From positions 6,035,001 through 6,099,000 of the forward strand of contig NZ_CP034450.1 in the NCBI RefSeq assembly GCF_003952505.1: 64,000 nt of DNA, written 5' to 3'. Positions 35,992 to 46,439 of this stretch are shown piece by piece (the first letter of the stretch is position 1; every line of letters begins with the position of its first letter). The notes beneath the pieces are model-generated. The model was not told where the DNA came from, did not search any database, and saw only the letters and a program-made list of their open reading frames with translations. Made by a program: the position numbers and the translations under genes. This DNA is from Mesorhizobium sp. M4B.F.Ca.ET.058.02.1.1 (GTDB lineage Bacteria > Pseudomonadota > Alphaproteobacteria > Rhizobiales > Rhizobiaceae).

Positions 35992-36888
35992 ATGGCGCTG
36001 GACTGGGACAAGCTTCGCGTGTTTCACGCTGCGGCGGAGGCTGGGTCGTTCACCCATGCCGCCGAGACGTTGCACCTGTCGCAGTCGGCGATCTCGCGTC
36101 AGGTCAGTGCGCTGGAGCATGATGTCGGCGTGGCGCTGTTCCACCGCCACGCGCGCGGCCTGGTGCTGACCGAGCAGGGCGAAATGCTGTTCCGCACGGC
36201 GCACGACGTGCTGATGAAGCTGGAGACGATCAAATCGCGGCTGACCGAGGCCAAGGATCGGCCGTCCGGCGTGCTGAGGGTGACGACCACGGTCGGTCTT
36301 GGTGCCGGCTGGCTGACCGAACGCGTGCAGGAATTCATCGAACTCTATCCCGAGATCAGCCTGCAGCTGATTCTCGCCAACGAAGAGCTCGACCTCACCA
36401 TGCGCCAGGCCGACTGCGCCATCCGGCTGCGTCAGCCGCAGCAGCCGGATCTCATCCAGCGCCGCCTGTTCACCGTGCATTTCCATCTCTACGCGGCGCC
36501 CTCCTACATCAGCAGATACGGCAAACCGGCCTCGATCGCCGAGCTTCGGAACCATCGCATCGTCACCTTCGGCGTGCCGGTGCCGTCGCACCTGTCGGAG
36601 CTAAACTGGCTGGAGACGGTCGGCGATTTCGAAAATGGGCAAAGAGTGCCGACGCTGCAGATCAACGACATCCTGTCGATCAAGCGCGCGGTGCAGGGTG
36701 GCGCCGGCATCGCCATGCTGCCCGACTACGTGATCAACAAGGATTCGGGCCTGATCCAGCTCCTGCCGGAGACGGAGGTGCCGTCCTTCGATACCTATTT
36801 CGCCTATCCGGACGCGATGAAGAACCAGGCCAAGCTGCATGTCTTTCGCGATTTCATCATCGCCAAGGCGCGCAGCTGGTCCTTCTAG
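35992..36888 (+). CDS. lsrB: LysR-type regulator, LsrB/VtlR family
   Basis: A 298-residue LysR-type regulator. The HTH is EAGSFTHAAETLHLSQSAIS and the effector domain begins GVLRVTTTVGLGAGWLTERV. Its sequence, and its place directly after trxB, match the LsrB (Sinorhizobium, Agrobacterium) and VtlR (Brucella) group. Those proteins control oxidative stress, envelope and small-RNA genes, and in Brucella VtlR activates abcR2. A Cys is at residue 142 in RQADCAIRLR; LsrB in S. meliloti uses Cys for redox sensing, but I cannot assign the equivalent. An AbcR-like sRNA lies about 0.8 kb downstream. Confidence 0.85.
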   Translation: MALDWDKLRVFHAAAEAGSFTHAAETLHLSQSAISRQVSALEHDVGVALFHRHARGLVLTEQGEMLFRTAHDVLMKLETIKSRLTEAKDRPSGVLRVTTTVGLGAGWLTERVQEFIELYPEISLQLILANEELDLTMRQADCAIRLRQPQQPDLIQRRLFTVHFHLYAAPSYISRYGKPASIAELRNHRIVTFGVPVPSHLSELNWLETVGDFENGQRVPTLQINDILSIKRAVQGGAGIAMLPDYVINKDSGLIQLLPETEVPSFDTYFAYPDAMKNQAKLHVFRDFIIAKARSWSF

Positions 36889-36942
36889 GGTGCGTCGAAA
36901 TCCAGGCGAGACCGGCCTGACCTGAACCTCCGGTTTGTCGGA

Positions 36943-37440
36943 TCACCCGCGCCATGGCGTCAGCCGCGGCAGCCAGCCGGGGACGGCGCGACGGTAGGCC
37001 TCGTACTCGGCGCCGTAGCGACGGGCGAGCGTCGGCTCTTCGTAGAGCCTGACGAACGAGACCATGGCGGCGCCGACCACGGCGCCGTAGGCGACGAGCG
37101 TCCAGCTCGAGAACAACAGCGCCTGGCCGAGGATGATCGACAGCACGGCGACGTACATCGGATTGCGCACGTAACGGTAGATGCCGCTGACAACCAGCCG
37201 TTCGGTCGGCGCCACCGGGGCCGGCGTGCCAAGGCCCTCGAGCGCGAAGCGGGTGAAGGCGTGCAGCAGCATGGCTGTCGCTCCCACAACCAGCACCCAG
37301 CCGACAGGAACGAAGGCCGGCACCGTCGACAGCGGCAGCTGGTAGCGGTTCGTCAAAAGAAAAGGCGCCAGCCCGGCAACGACGCCGGGGGCCACGACAA
37401 GGAACAGCGCGCTGCCGGCGATTGCTGAAAATGTACGCAT
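36943..37440 (-). CDS. isoprenylcysteine/phospholipid methyltransferase-like membrane protein
   Basis: A 165-residue protein with about four hydrophobic segments and the PEMT/ICMT-type core GIYRYVRNPMYVAVLSIILG, followed by YEEPTLARRYGAEYEAYRR. These membrane methyltransferase folds use SAM on lipid or protein substrates; the substrate is not known. The ATG at 37440 is chosen since upstream codons are polar. It sits between lsrB and the sRNA locus, on the opposite strand. Confidence 0.8.
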   Translation of the reverse strand: MRTFSAIAGSALFLVVAPGVVAGLAPFLLTNRYQLPLSTVPAFVPVGWVLVVGATAMLLHAFTRFALEGLGTPAPVAPTERLVVSGIYRYVRNPMYVAVLSIILGQALLFSSWTLVAYGAVVGAAMVSFVRLYEEPTLARRYGAEYEAYRRAVPGWLPRLTPWRG

Positions 37441-37694
37441 CAGGCGCCCTTGCCGCAAAAATGGACTGGGGCTGCTCGAATCCACATCATTTGGCGGCGT
37501 TCGCATTTTCCGATTGGAAACGACCCTGATGAAGGTTTCGGCAGCGACTTTGACCCTGAGTCGCGCTTGATTCCACCGATTTTCCTGGTCCTATTGAGCC
37601 CGGTAGTGGGTTGGACCACAGCCTGCGCCTTTTTGCATGCGTGTGTTGCAAAATAGATGCTTGTTTCTTGGGCATGATGAGCACATATATAGAT

Positions 37695-37810
37695 CATCTC
37701 CTGGGCGCGTTCTCCTCCCATTAGCGCCCTCGAGTGTTCCCCTCTGGAGGTTAGCCTCAACAGGCACTTCCAATCAAACTCAGCCGGATCTTTATTGATC
37801 CGGCTTTTTT
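37695..37810 (+). ncRNA. AbcR-like (alpha-r15) small regulatory RNA
   Basis: An RNA of about 116 nt with the architecture of AbcR. The first hairpin (37703-37729) has a perfect GGGCGC/GCGCCC stem and a 15-base loop holding UCUCCUCCC, an anti-Shine-Dalgarno motif. A mostly unpaired section follows with a second run, CCCCUCUGGAGG, then a strong terminator at 37782-37810. A promoter-like CATATATAG at about 37684-37692 with TTGTTT 17 bases upstream fits a start near 37695. AbcR RNAs act with Hfq to repress ABC-transporter mRNAs. From memory, abcR genes lie beside lsrB in S. meliloti. Sequence identity to the family was not tested. Confidence 0.75.
37782..37810 (+). terminator. intrinsic terminator of the AbcR-like RNA
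   Basis: A perfect 9-bp stem (AGCCGGATC/GATCCGGCT) with a six-base loop TTTATT, followed by TTTTT. It is one of the strongest terminators in the window, and no protein gene precedes it on this strand. Confidence 0.9.
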
Positions 37811-37920
37811 GTTGCCCGCAGTCCACGGATGCGGCGGAAAATCGATCGGCACTGCCACGTAACAGTGACATGTAACCTCTGGTAACATGGCGAAGACGCA
37901 CTCTATCGAATAAGCAGATC

Positions 37921-38086
37921 ATAGGACGCGGTTTGGTCGGTCCGGGAGATGGGGGCATCACTCGGACGGACCGGGCTCAGGCGGCTACCGCGTCCGAACC
38001 ATTTCCCGCTGCGGCGGACCTGCCGTTTGCCTCCCAGGAAGACGGTCCGCAATAAGAACGGCGTCCGGATAGTCCGGGCGCCGTTT
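37921..38086 (+). ncRNA. candidate second structured small RNA
   Basis: No protein gene is present, but three hairpins follow one another. The first is GGTCGGTCCG/CGGACGGACC (37935-37972, one mismatch) with an inner GATG/CATC. The second is a perfect GCGGACC/GGTCCGC stem (38014-38050) whose loop contains CCTCCC, another anti-Shine-Dalgarno motif. The third is a terminator-like hairpin at 38057-38084. The layout resembles that of the AbcR-like RNA just upstream, and abcR genes often come as pairs. A promoter is not clear, so the 5' end is a guess. Confidence 0.3.
38057..38084. terminator. bidirectional terminator-like hairpin
   Basis: Stem AACGGCGTCCGGA/TCCGGGCGCCGTT with a TAG-containing loop and one mismatch. 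It lies 28 bp after the EF-G-like stop codon on the minus strand and may end that transcript, or the candidate sRNA on the plus strand. The T-run is short on both sides. Confidence 0.5.
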
Positions 38087-38111
38087 GCGTGTCTGCCACA
38101 ACAAGTCCCGT

Positions 38112-40163
38112 TCAGGCAGCCTTGCCGCTGGCGTTCATCGCTTCGTCGGCCAGCCGGCCGGTAAGCTCGGCCATGTGGTCAAAGGCTGCCCGATAGCTGG
38201 CGACGCCGGCGGTTGCCGAGCGCAACTCGATGATCAGATCGCCGATCTCGGCCTGCGGCATGGTCGCCTCGACGACATCCCATCCCGGCCAATCAGGCCG
38301 CGCGTCATAACCGAGGATCTGGCCGCGCCGCTGCGGGATCAACGCGATGATCTTCGATGTCGCGTCGGACGGTGTGACGATCTCGACCTTCATCACCGGC
38401 TCGAGCAGCACCGGCGAGCAGGCAGCCATGCCCTCCTTCATCGCCAGCTTGGCCGCCATCTGGAAGGCCATGTCGGAGGAGTCGACGGCATGGTACGAGC
38501 CGTCCGAGAGATTGACTGCGACATCGACCACGGGGAAGCCGAGCGGTCCCGATTTCAGATAGTCGCGTATGCCTGTCTCCACCGACTGAATGTAGGTCTT
38601 CGGCACCACGCCGCCGGTGATGGTGTCGGTGAACTGGAAGCCAGTGCCGCGCGGCAGAGGCTTGATCTCGATCACCACGTCGCCGAACTGGCCGTGGCCG
38701 CCGGACTGCTTCTTGTGGCGGCCGCGCTGCTGCGCCGGTTTGCGGATCGTCTCGCGATAGGGCACGGCCGGAGCGTGGCCCTCGACCGGGATCTGGTTCT
38801 TGCCCTCGAGCCGCTCGCGCACGACCCGCAGGTGCATTTCGCCATGTCCCGACAGCACAGTCTCGGCGGAGTCCTGGTTGTGGCGCAGGCTGAGCGAGGG
38901 ATCCTCCTCGGCCAGGCGCTGGATGGCGGCCGACATCTTGACCTCGTCCTTGCGCTCCTTCGGCCGCAGCGCGAAGGCGAACACCGGCTGCGGTGGCTCC
39001 AGCGTGACCAGCGGCTTGCTGCCGCCCTTGACCGAACTCAGCGTCTGGCCGGTCTTGACGTTGTCGAGCTTGCCCAGCGCGACGGTGTCGCCGGTCTTGG
39101 CGGAGGCGAGCTTCAGCTGATCCTTGCCAAGCATCTTGTAGATGCCGGAGACCTTGGCGCTTTCGCCGTTCGAGAGGTAAAGCTCGGCCGCGTCGGCGAG
39201 CTGCCCGGACAGCACCCGCGAGACCGACAGCTTGCCGCCATGGGCGGTGTGGATGGTCTTCATCACCTGGACAACGGTCTGGTTGCCGTCGGGCGCGCCA
39301 AGGCGCTTGCGGGTCGCCTCGATGTCGGGCGCGTCATGGCGGATCGCCTTCAGGAGACGCAGCACGCCATTGCCCTTCTCGGCGGTGCCAATCAGCACCG
39401 GCGTCACCGCGCCGGCGCGAAGATCGGCGGCGAGATCGTCGAAGATGGCATCCTTCGGCGGTTCGATCTCCTCGAGCAGCTGCTCCATCAACTGGTCGTC
39501 ATGGTCGGCGAGCGTCTCCAGCATGGAGAAGCGGGCTTCCAGCTCACGAGCCTTGTCGTCGCTTGGGATGTCAGCGACCTGGCTTTCGGCATATTCGCGG
39601 TAGATGTAGGCCCGCTCCAGCGCGAGATCGATCGAACCGATGACGACACCGTCCTTGCGCAGCGGAATCTGGCGCAGCAGCAGCGGCACCGAACTTGCCG
39701 GCTGCAGCATCTTCAGCGTGTCGCGCACTCCGGCGATCGCCTTGTCGACCTTGTTCAGGAACAGGATGCGCGGCACGCCAAGATCGTCGAGCTTGCGCAT
39801 GATGAGCTGCAGCGCGGGGATCTTCTTCTCGTCGGCTTCGGCCACGACAACGGCGGCATCGCAGGCGGCAAGCACCGGTTCGGCCTCGAAGGCGAACTCG
39901 ATCGAGCCGGGACAATCGACGAAGGTGAGCTGCTCGCCCATGAATTCCGTGGTGGCGAAGGTCGCCTCGACGCTCATGGCGTGGGCGCGGGCCTCGGCCG
40001 AATGATCGGAAACTGTGCTGCCTGATGAAACGGGATTCTGGCGGGGAATGGCGCCCGTCCGGGCGAGGATTGCTTCGAGAAGTGTCGTCTTACCGCTTGC
40101 GAAGGGACCGACTATGGCTATGCATTTCGGTCCCGTGCGTCGTCCTCCGGCGCGAGTACCCAT
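38112..40163 (-). CDS. EF-G-like translational GTPase
   Basis: A 683-residue protein built like elongation factor G. The GTPase domain has the P-loop GPFASGKTTLL, DCPG (G3) and NKVD (G4). It is followed by an EF-Tu-like domain 2, then domains III-V (SLRHNQDSAETVLSGHGEMH, RGRHKKQSGGHGQFGDV, KMKVE-like segment and RRGQILGYDARPDW). P-loop sequence and the VD in G4 differ from housekeeping EF-G, so this is the paralogue group whose role is unclear, not the main fusA. The ATG at 40163 follows GGAGGTCAGCC; an earlier in-frame ATG adds 28 Arg/Pro-rich residues. Confidence 0.85.
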   Translation of the reverse strand: MGTRAGGRRTGPKCIAIVGPFASGKTTLLEAILARTGAIPRQNPVSSGSTVSDHSAEARAHAMSVEATFATTEFMGEQLTFVDCPGSIEFAFEAEPVLAACDAAVVVAEADEKKIPALQLIMRKLDDLGVPRILFLNKVDKAIAGVRDTLKMLQPASSVPLLLRQIPLRKDGVVIGSIDLALERAYIYREYAESQVADIPSDDKARELEARFSMLETLADHDDQLMEQLLEEIEPPKDAIFDDLAADLRAGAVTPVLIGTAEKGNGVLRLLKAIRHDAPDIEATRKRLGAPDGNQTVVQVMKTIHTAHGGKLSVSRVLSGQLADAAELYLSNGESAKVSGIYKMLGKDQLKLASAKTGDTVALGKLDNVKTGQTLSSVKGGSKPLVTLEPPQPVFAFALRPKERKDEVKMSAAIQRLAEEDPSLSLRHNQDSAETVLSGHGEMHLRVVRERLEGKNQIPVEGHAPAVPYRETIRKPAQQRGRHKKQSGGHGQFGDVVIEIKPLPRGTGFQFTDTITGGVVPKTYIQSVETGIRDYLKSGPLGFPVVDVAVNLSDGSYHAVDSSDMAFQMAAKLAMKEGMAACSPVLLEPVMKVEIVTPSDATSKIIALIPQRRGQILGYDARPDWPGWDVVEATMPQAEIGDLIIELRSATAGVASYRAAFDHMAELTGRLADEAMNASGKAA

Positions 40164-40320
40164 GGCTGACCTCCACTCAGGCGTTTCCCTGTGAGCGGCG
40201 GCCGGCCTGTTCGGCCGTCGCGGGCGGGGCTTCTTTTCAATCGCCACCTGCCCAACGCCATCGTCCCACGGGTTCGCGGGGAGGGCAAGGAAAATAGGAA
40301 ATTTTGCCGGCTTTGTGCCC

Positions 40321-41850
40321 TCAGGCGATCAGGGCCAGCGCTGCGGCATCGGCGGCGGGGAGAGCGCCGGCCTTTTGGCGCGGTGCCGGCCTGCCGAAGA
40401 AATAGCCCTGGAAGCGGTTGCAGCCGGCTGCCCTGGCGAGGGTGAACTCCTCTTCCGTCTCGACGCCTTCGGCGACGATGGTGACATGCTGGATGCGTGC
40501 GATCTGCGCCAGCGCCGAGACGAAGATCTGGGCCACCTGATCGTGGGCGAGGCTGCTGATATAGGAGCGGTCGATCTTGATACTGTCGATGGGCAAGGTC
40601 TTGAGATAGTTGATGCCGCAATGGCCGGTGCCGAAATCGTCGAGCGCGATGTGGAAGCCGAGCCCGCGCAGGGCTTCCAGGCGCTTCAGGATTTCGGGCG
40701 TGGCCGCGGTCGCCACCGTCTCGGTGATCTCGATTATGAACTCAGCCGCCAACCTGCCGGTTTCGCGGAGCACGCGGTCGCACATGGTGACGATCTCGTC
40801 GCGCTTCAGCTGCTCGCCGGAAACGTTGATGCTGATGCGGAGCCCGGGAAAATGTGCGATGTCGGCGCAAGCGCGCCTGAATACCCATTCGCCGAGCATG
40901 TCGATCAAGGTCGAACGCTCGGCGATCGGTATGAAGTCGGCCGGTGATATCAGGCCACGCACCGGATGGCGCCAGCGGACGAGCCCTTCAAGCGCAAAGG
41001 TCGATCGGTCGGTATCGACGATCGGTTGATAGTGGAGGTCAAGCTCGCCGAGGTAGATGGCCGCTCGAAGCTCGCGCTCGACCAGGCGACGGTAGCGCTT
41101 GTCCGACAGCATCTCCTCGTCGAACACGGTGACGCGGCCACGGCCGCCGGCCTTGCTCTCATAGAGGGCGAGGTCGGCAAGCAACATCAGCTCCGTCGTG
41201 TTCGAGGCGTGCGCGGGAGCTAGTGCCACGCCGATCGAGATTGATAGCGGGACGATCTTGCCTTCATGCGATTTGCCTGCCCGCATCACATCGAGCAGCC
41301 GGCGCGCATCCTTGTTGATCACTGCCAGATTGCCGTGCGGAACGATGACGGCGAATTCGTCGCCACCCAGCCGCCCGACTACGCCGTCGGCGAAGATACG
41401 CTCTGCGGCCTTGACCAGATGCGCCAGGGCGAGGTCGCCGAATTGATGGCCGAACGTGTCGTTGAGCTGTTTGAAGTGATCGAGATCAATCAACAGCAGG
41501 CTCGCCTCGCGCCGGCTGCGCAAGGTGCCCAGCCGCTCGTCGAGCGCTTCGAGGACATAGCGGCGGGTCATGGCGCCGGTCATCGCGTCGACGGCCAGAA
41601 AATGATGCTTCTCCGCTTCGGCGGCCGCCGCCGAGCGCAGGCGCTGGACCACGCTGCTGCGCATGTACATCAGCACCAGCAGCGCCAGGCCAGTCGCCAC
41701 CATCGAAACGATGAGGGCGCTCGTGAAGGAGGAGTCCCTGACCAGGCCGGCCGCGCCGAGCGCGGTCGCGGCGATGCTCAGTACAAGCAGGAACTGGATA
41801 CCGCGGTAGATTCTGCCGCTGTGATCCTTGATCGTGGCCAGTATGCTCAT
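40321..41850 (-). CDS. GGDEF-EAL protein (diguanylate cyclase/phosphodiesterase)
   Basis: A 509-residue cyclic-di-GMP enzyme. Two hydrophobic segments near residues 15-60 anchor it in the membrane. The GGDEF domain has an intact signature (GRLGGDEFAVIVPHG) and a normal IDLDHFKQLNDTFGHQFGD substrate segment. The EAL domain has EGLVRWRHP where EAL is usual, but NVSGEQL, ITETV, LDDFGTGHCG, IKIDRSYI and EGVETEEE are kept. So it can probably make c-di-GMP; the phosphodiesterase half may be weakened by the Ala-to-Gly change. It stands alone. Confidence 0.88.
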   Translation of the reverse strand: MSILATIKDHSGRIYRGIQFLLVLSIAATALGAAGLVRDSSFTSALIVSMVATGLALLVLMYMRSSVVQRLRSAAAAEAEKHHFLAVDAMTGAMTRRYVLEALDERLGTLRSRREASLLLIDLDHFKQLNDTFGHQFGDLALAHLVKAAERIFADGVVGRLGGDEFAVIVPHGNLAVINKDARRLLDVMRAGKSHEGKIVPLSISIGVALAPAHASNTTELMLLADLALYESKAGGRGRVTVFDEEMLSDKRYRRLVERELRAAIYLGELDLHYQPIVDTDRSTFALEGLVRWRHPVRGLISPADFIPIAERSTLIDMLGEWVFRRACADIAHFPGLRISINVSGEQLKRDEIVTMCDRVLRETGRLAAEFIIEITETVATAATPEILKRLEALRGLGFHIALDDFGTGHCGINYLKTLPIDSIKIDRSYISSLAHDQVAQIFVSALAQIARIQHVTIVAEGVETEEEFTLARAAGCNRFQGYFFGRPAPRQKAGALPAADAAALALIA

Positions 41851-41964
41851 GTCACCGTCCCCGCAACACAAGCCACGGCTAGCGCCCAGCTGTTAAGAAG
41901 ACATTGAGCCTGCCGACGATCGGCCGCTCATGGTTAAGAAGAAAATCGTCGGCGTTACGTGACG

Positions 41965-42825
41965 TCAACCGGTCCGGCGCAGGGCCGGCAGGGCAGTATC
42001 CGCATCATGCGTCGCGACAGCCTCAGCAAAGCGCGACAGCATCGGATTGAACAGGTCCGGACGCTCCCAGAAAGGGGCATGTCCGGCGCCAGGGACGACG
42101 TGGCATTGCTCCCACAGCGTGCCGCAATCCAGCGTGTCGAAGTAGTTGAGCCGGATGAACGGGTCGTCCTCGCCGTTGATGATCGCGACGGGGAAGGCGG
42201 CCTGCTCGACAACCTGTTTCTGGTCGGCGCCCTTGCCGGCCATCATGGAACGGGTCACCATGACGCGCAGCCGGCCATCCGTGCGCAGGATGGCGTCGCG
42301 GAATGACGGATCCGCGCTGTCGCCGAAGCACAGCGTTTCGAAGCGTTCGGCATCGCGTTCGGAATAGACCTTCTTGGAAGCGAGCAGCATGTCCCAGTTG
42401 GCGTGGAAGCCGCGCAGCATGCCGAAGAAGCCCTTCGATACGGGCGGCGCACCGGTCAGCATCAATCCGTGGACGGCCGGATGGAAGCTTGCGAGCTCTA
42501 TGGCGACATGGCCGCCGAGCGACCAGCCGTAGACGACGGCGTGGCCGATGCCCAGACCGTCGAGGAGCTCGGCCGCCGATCGCGCCAGGCCGGTGAGCGT
42601 ATAGTCCGTCGCCGGGTCGGCGGCATCCGAGGACTCGCCATGGCCGGGCAGGTCGAAAGCGATCAGCCGGTGGGCATCGGCAAGCGGGCTGTCGAACTGG
42701 CGGGCGAACACGGCGCGCGAGGCGCCGGACCCGTGGATCATCACGATGGGCATGCCGGGGCCCGCCGATTCGCTGACGCGCAAATCGGCCTGCGGGGTGC
42801 GGATCGTACGCTCAACGACGGCCAT
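41965..42825 (-). CDS. alpha/beta hydrolase
   Basis: A 286-residue serine alpha/beta hydrolase. HGSGASRAVF is the oxyanion region, Ser102 in VYGWSLGGHVAIEL is the nucleophile, INGEDDPFI supplies the acid and GAGHAPFWERP the His. FDLPGHGESSD is the usual second strand-turn. Substrate cannot be told; this branch includes esterases and C-C hydrolases. The ATG at 42825 starts the domain directly; the ATG 14 codons upstream would add unrelated residues. Confidence 0.85.
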   Translation of the reverse strand: MAVVERTIRTPQADLRVSESAGPGMPIVMIHGSGASRAVFARQFDSPLADAHRLIAFDLPGHGESSDAADPATDYTLTGLARSAAELLDGLGIGHAVVYGWSLGGHVAIELASFHPAVHGLMLTGAPPVSKGFFGMLRGFHANWDMLLASKKVYSERDAERFETLCFGDSADPSFRDAILRTDGRLRVMVTRSMMAGKGADQKQVVEQAAFPVAIINGEDDPFIRLNYFDTLDCGTLWEQCHVVPGAGHAPFWERPDLFNPMLSRFAEAVATHDADTALPALRRTG

Positions 42826-42964
42826 GATGCATTGAACCTTAGGATTGCGTAGCGGCCAATATCGCATTCCCGGGTCTACGCGGGCTTTAGGTTTCTGGTT
42901 AAGAAAGGACTAATCTGCGCCGACCGTCTATAGTGGCTCCCGAATCTTCGATGGCGGGCATGGA

Positions 42965-43525
42965 ATGTTGACGATGGAACGTGGGCTCGACCTTCTTGTC
43001 TCGATCATCGGCATCGCCACGGTCGGCCAGTATCTGTGGTCGATGCGCGCTCATTTCCAATCGTCGGGCATGTCCTCGGGCGCGAAGATAATCTCGGTCG
43101 TCGTGGCCGCGACGGCGCTGTTTTTCCTGGCGATCATCTGGATCCTGCCGCAGCCGCTACTGGCCAAGATCGTCGGGCTGGTGATCCAGCTGGCGAGTTC
43201 CGCGCTGTTCTGGTGGGCGATTGCGAGGTCGCGCAAGGCGCGGCTGCGCTTTGTCTTCGACGCCGACAATCCGCATGGCCTGGTGACCGACGGACCCTTC
43301 TCCTACATCCGCCACCCGTTCTACACGTCCTACATCATCTTCTGGGCCGGTTGGGGTATCGCCACATGGTCGATCTGGGCGGTGGTGCCTGTCGCCGGGA
43401 TTTTCGTGCTCTATCTGATCGCGGCGCTGGACGAAGAGAAGAAATTCTCGCGCACGGATCTGGCCGGCGCCTATGAGGCCCATCGAAAGCAAGCCGGCTT
43501 GTTCTGGCCGCGGCTGCGATGGTGA
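42965..43525 (+). CDS. isoprenylcysteine carboxyl methyltransferase family protein
   Basis: A 186-residue membrane protein with about four to five hydrophobic segments and the ICMT/PEMT-type core GPFSYIRHPFYTSYIIFWAG, then LDEEKKFSRTDLAGAYEAHR, whose acidic-basic run is the family's cofactor-end motif. It is the second such protein in the window; the other is at 36943-37440. The target is unknown. The start at 42965 is supported by its position next to a short gap, though the RBS is weak. Confidence 0.8.
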   Translation: MLTMERGLDLLVSIIGIATVGQYLWSMRAHFQSSGMSSGAKIISVVVAATALFFLAIIWILPQPLLAKIVGLVIQLASSALFWWAIARSRKARLRFVFDADNPHGLVTDGPFSYIRHPFYTSYIIFWAGWGIATWSIWAVVPVAGIFVLYLIAALDEEKKFSRTDLAGAYEAHRKQAGLFWPRLRW

Positions 43526-43686
43526 CGCCGCCGACGATGCGCGGCTGACGCGTGTCCGGCGTGCCATCCGGCTGTCCGGGAAGCGGTTGCGTCCGGACAG
43601 GCATCGGAGGAAAGTGTCGCCGCAAGGGCGGACCGTAGCGGTGCGGTCGCCACCGCCGATGTGACCCCAGTTCGAGGATTGAAACG

Positions 43687-44082
<396 letters not shown>

Positions 44083-44089
44083 CCACCCG

Positions 44090-44119
44090 AAAAAAACCGG
44101 CCTGGAGCCGGGCTTTTTT
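44090..44119. terminator. bidirectional terminator between cupin and aminotransferase
   Basis: Stem CCGGC/GCCGG with a small CTGGA loop, flanked by AAAAAA on one side and TTTTTT on the other, so it can end both convergent transcripts. Confidence 0.75.
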
Positions 44120-44124
44120 CGTCA

Positions 44125-45375
<1,251 letters not shown>

Positions 45376-45539
45376 TCATGTCGCATCATCCGGCCAAGCG
45401 CAAGCATTGTCGAATGAGCCAGGGGTCAAGCAGCCGTGACCGGCATCGCTCGGCAACAATAAATTCATCAACGGCCGCTAAAACCCCTGTTGGCAGGATC
45501 GCAAGCCATTTCCGCCAAGTCTTGCCGAGCGAGGATCCC

Positions 45540-46439
45540 TTGTCGCGTAGTATCGGGCTCGCCCACATCATCCGTCGTGATGACGGCACCTCCAGTGGTG
45601 TCTGGGGCGTCTATACGCTGCAGAGCGCATTCCAGCCGATCTTCGCCTTCAGGGAAGGCAAGCTGTCGATCGTCGCATTCGAGGGGCTGATCCGGCCGTT
45701 TCGTGACGGCGAGCCGCAGTCGCCGATGAGTTTCTTCAACACCTGCCCGGCGGGCGACCGCCTGCACATCGAGGCGCTGACGCGGACGCTACACCTGCTC
45801 AACGCCGGCGCCTGCCTGCCGGAAGAGGCGTCGATCTTCGTCAACTTCGACCCGTCTGTGTTCACCGACCGCGCCATCGCAGACAACGCGCTGCGCGACA
45901 TGCGGCTGGTGCTGCACGAGGCCGGCATCGACCCGCGCAGGATGGTTTGCGAGGTGACCGAACAGAAATCGGCCTCGCAGGAAACGCTCTACAGCTTCGT
46001 CGAGGCGCTGAGAGCCAACGGCTTCCGCATCGCTGTCGACGACTACGGCGCCGACGAATCCGACATCAACCGGATCAAGGAGCTCAAGCCCGACATCGTC
46101 AAGTTCGATGCGCACTGGATCACGCAACTGATGGAGTCCGGCGCCGGCTTTGCCCTGTTGACCACCATGGTGAAGAGCTTCGAGCAGCAAGGCATTCGCA
46201 CCGTGTTCGAGGGCCTCGAGGAAGGCTGGCAGCTCGAGCTTGCCGAGAAATCGGGAACCTCGATGGTGCAAGGCTTCGTGCTGGCGCGGCCGGAACTGGC
46301 GCCGACCAGCTTTCGCGTCTTCGGCAAGGGCGTTGAGGCGTCCGCGGCAGCGACGGGCATCGGCGATGCGCCGGTCAGTTCGGGCGCGGCGCCGACGACG
46401 CGCCCGGCGCGGGTGTTCGGGCGCAGGAACGCCTCGTGA
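45540..46439 (+). CDS. EAL-domain protein with degenerate active site
   Basis: A protein of about 299 residues made of one EAL domain, VAFEGLIRPF in place of EAL. Several catalytic positions are altered: VNFDPS keeps Asn, VTEQKS keeps Glu, but IAVDDYGADESD replaces the canonical DDFGTG and FDAHW replaces the IKIDR Lys segment. It is likely a non-catalytic c-di-GMP binder or protein-interaction partner. The start is uncertain: TTG at 45540 has GAGGA at a good distance, while the frame opens 54 codons earlier. The next EAL gene overlaps its stop (GTGA), so the two are coupled. Confidence 0.75.
   Translation: MSRSIGLAHIIRRDDGTSSGVWGVYTLQSAFQPIFAFREGKLSIVAFEGLIRPFRDGEPQSPMSFFNTCPAGDRLHIEALTRTLHLLNAGACLPEEASIFVNFDPSVFTDRAIADNALRDMRLVLHEAGIDPRRMVCEVTEQKSASQETLYSFVEALRANGFRIAVDDYGADESDINRIKELKPDIVKFDAHWITQLMESGAGFALLTTMVKSFEQQGIRTVFEGLEEGWQLELAEKSGTSMVQGFVLARPELAPTSFRVFGKGVEASAAATGIGDAPVSSGAAPTTRPARVFGRRNAS

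Noticed and set aside
38085..40025. A 646-codon open frame on the plus strand
   Set aside because: It lies antisense to the EF-G-like gene, which has clear GTPase motifs. The frame is rich in Arg, His and Leu without family motifs, as expected of a high-GC shadow.
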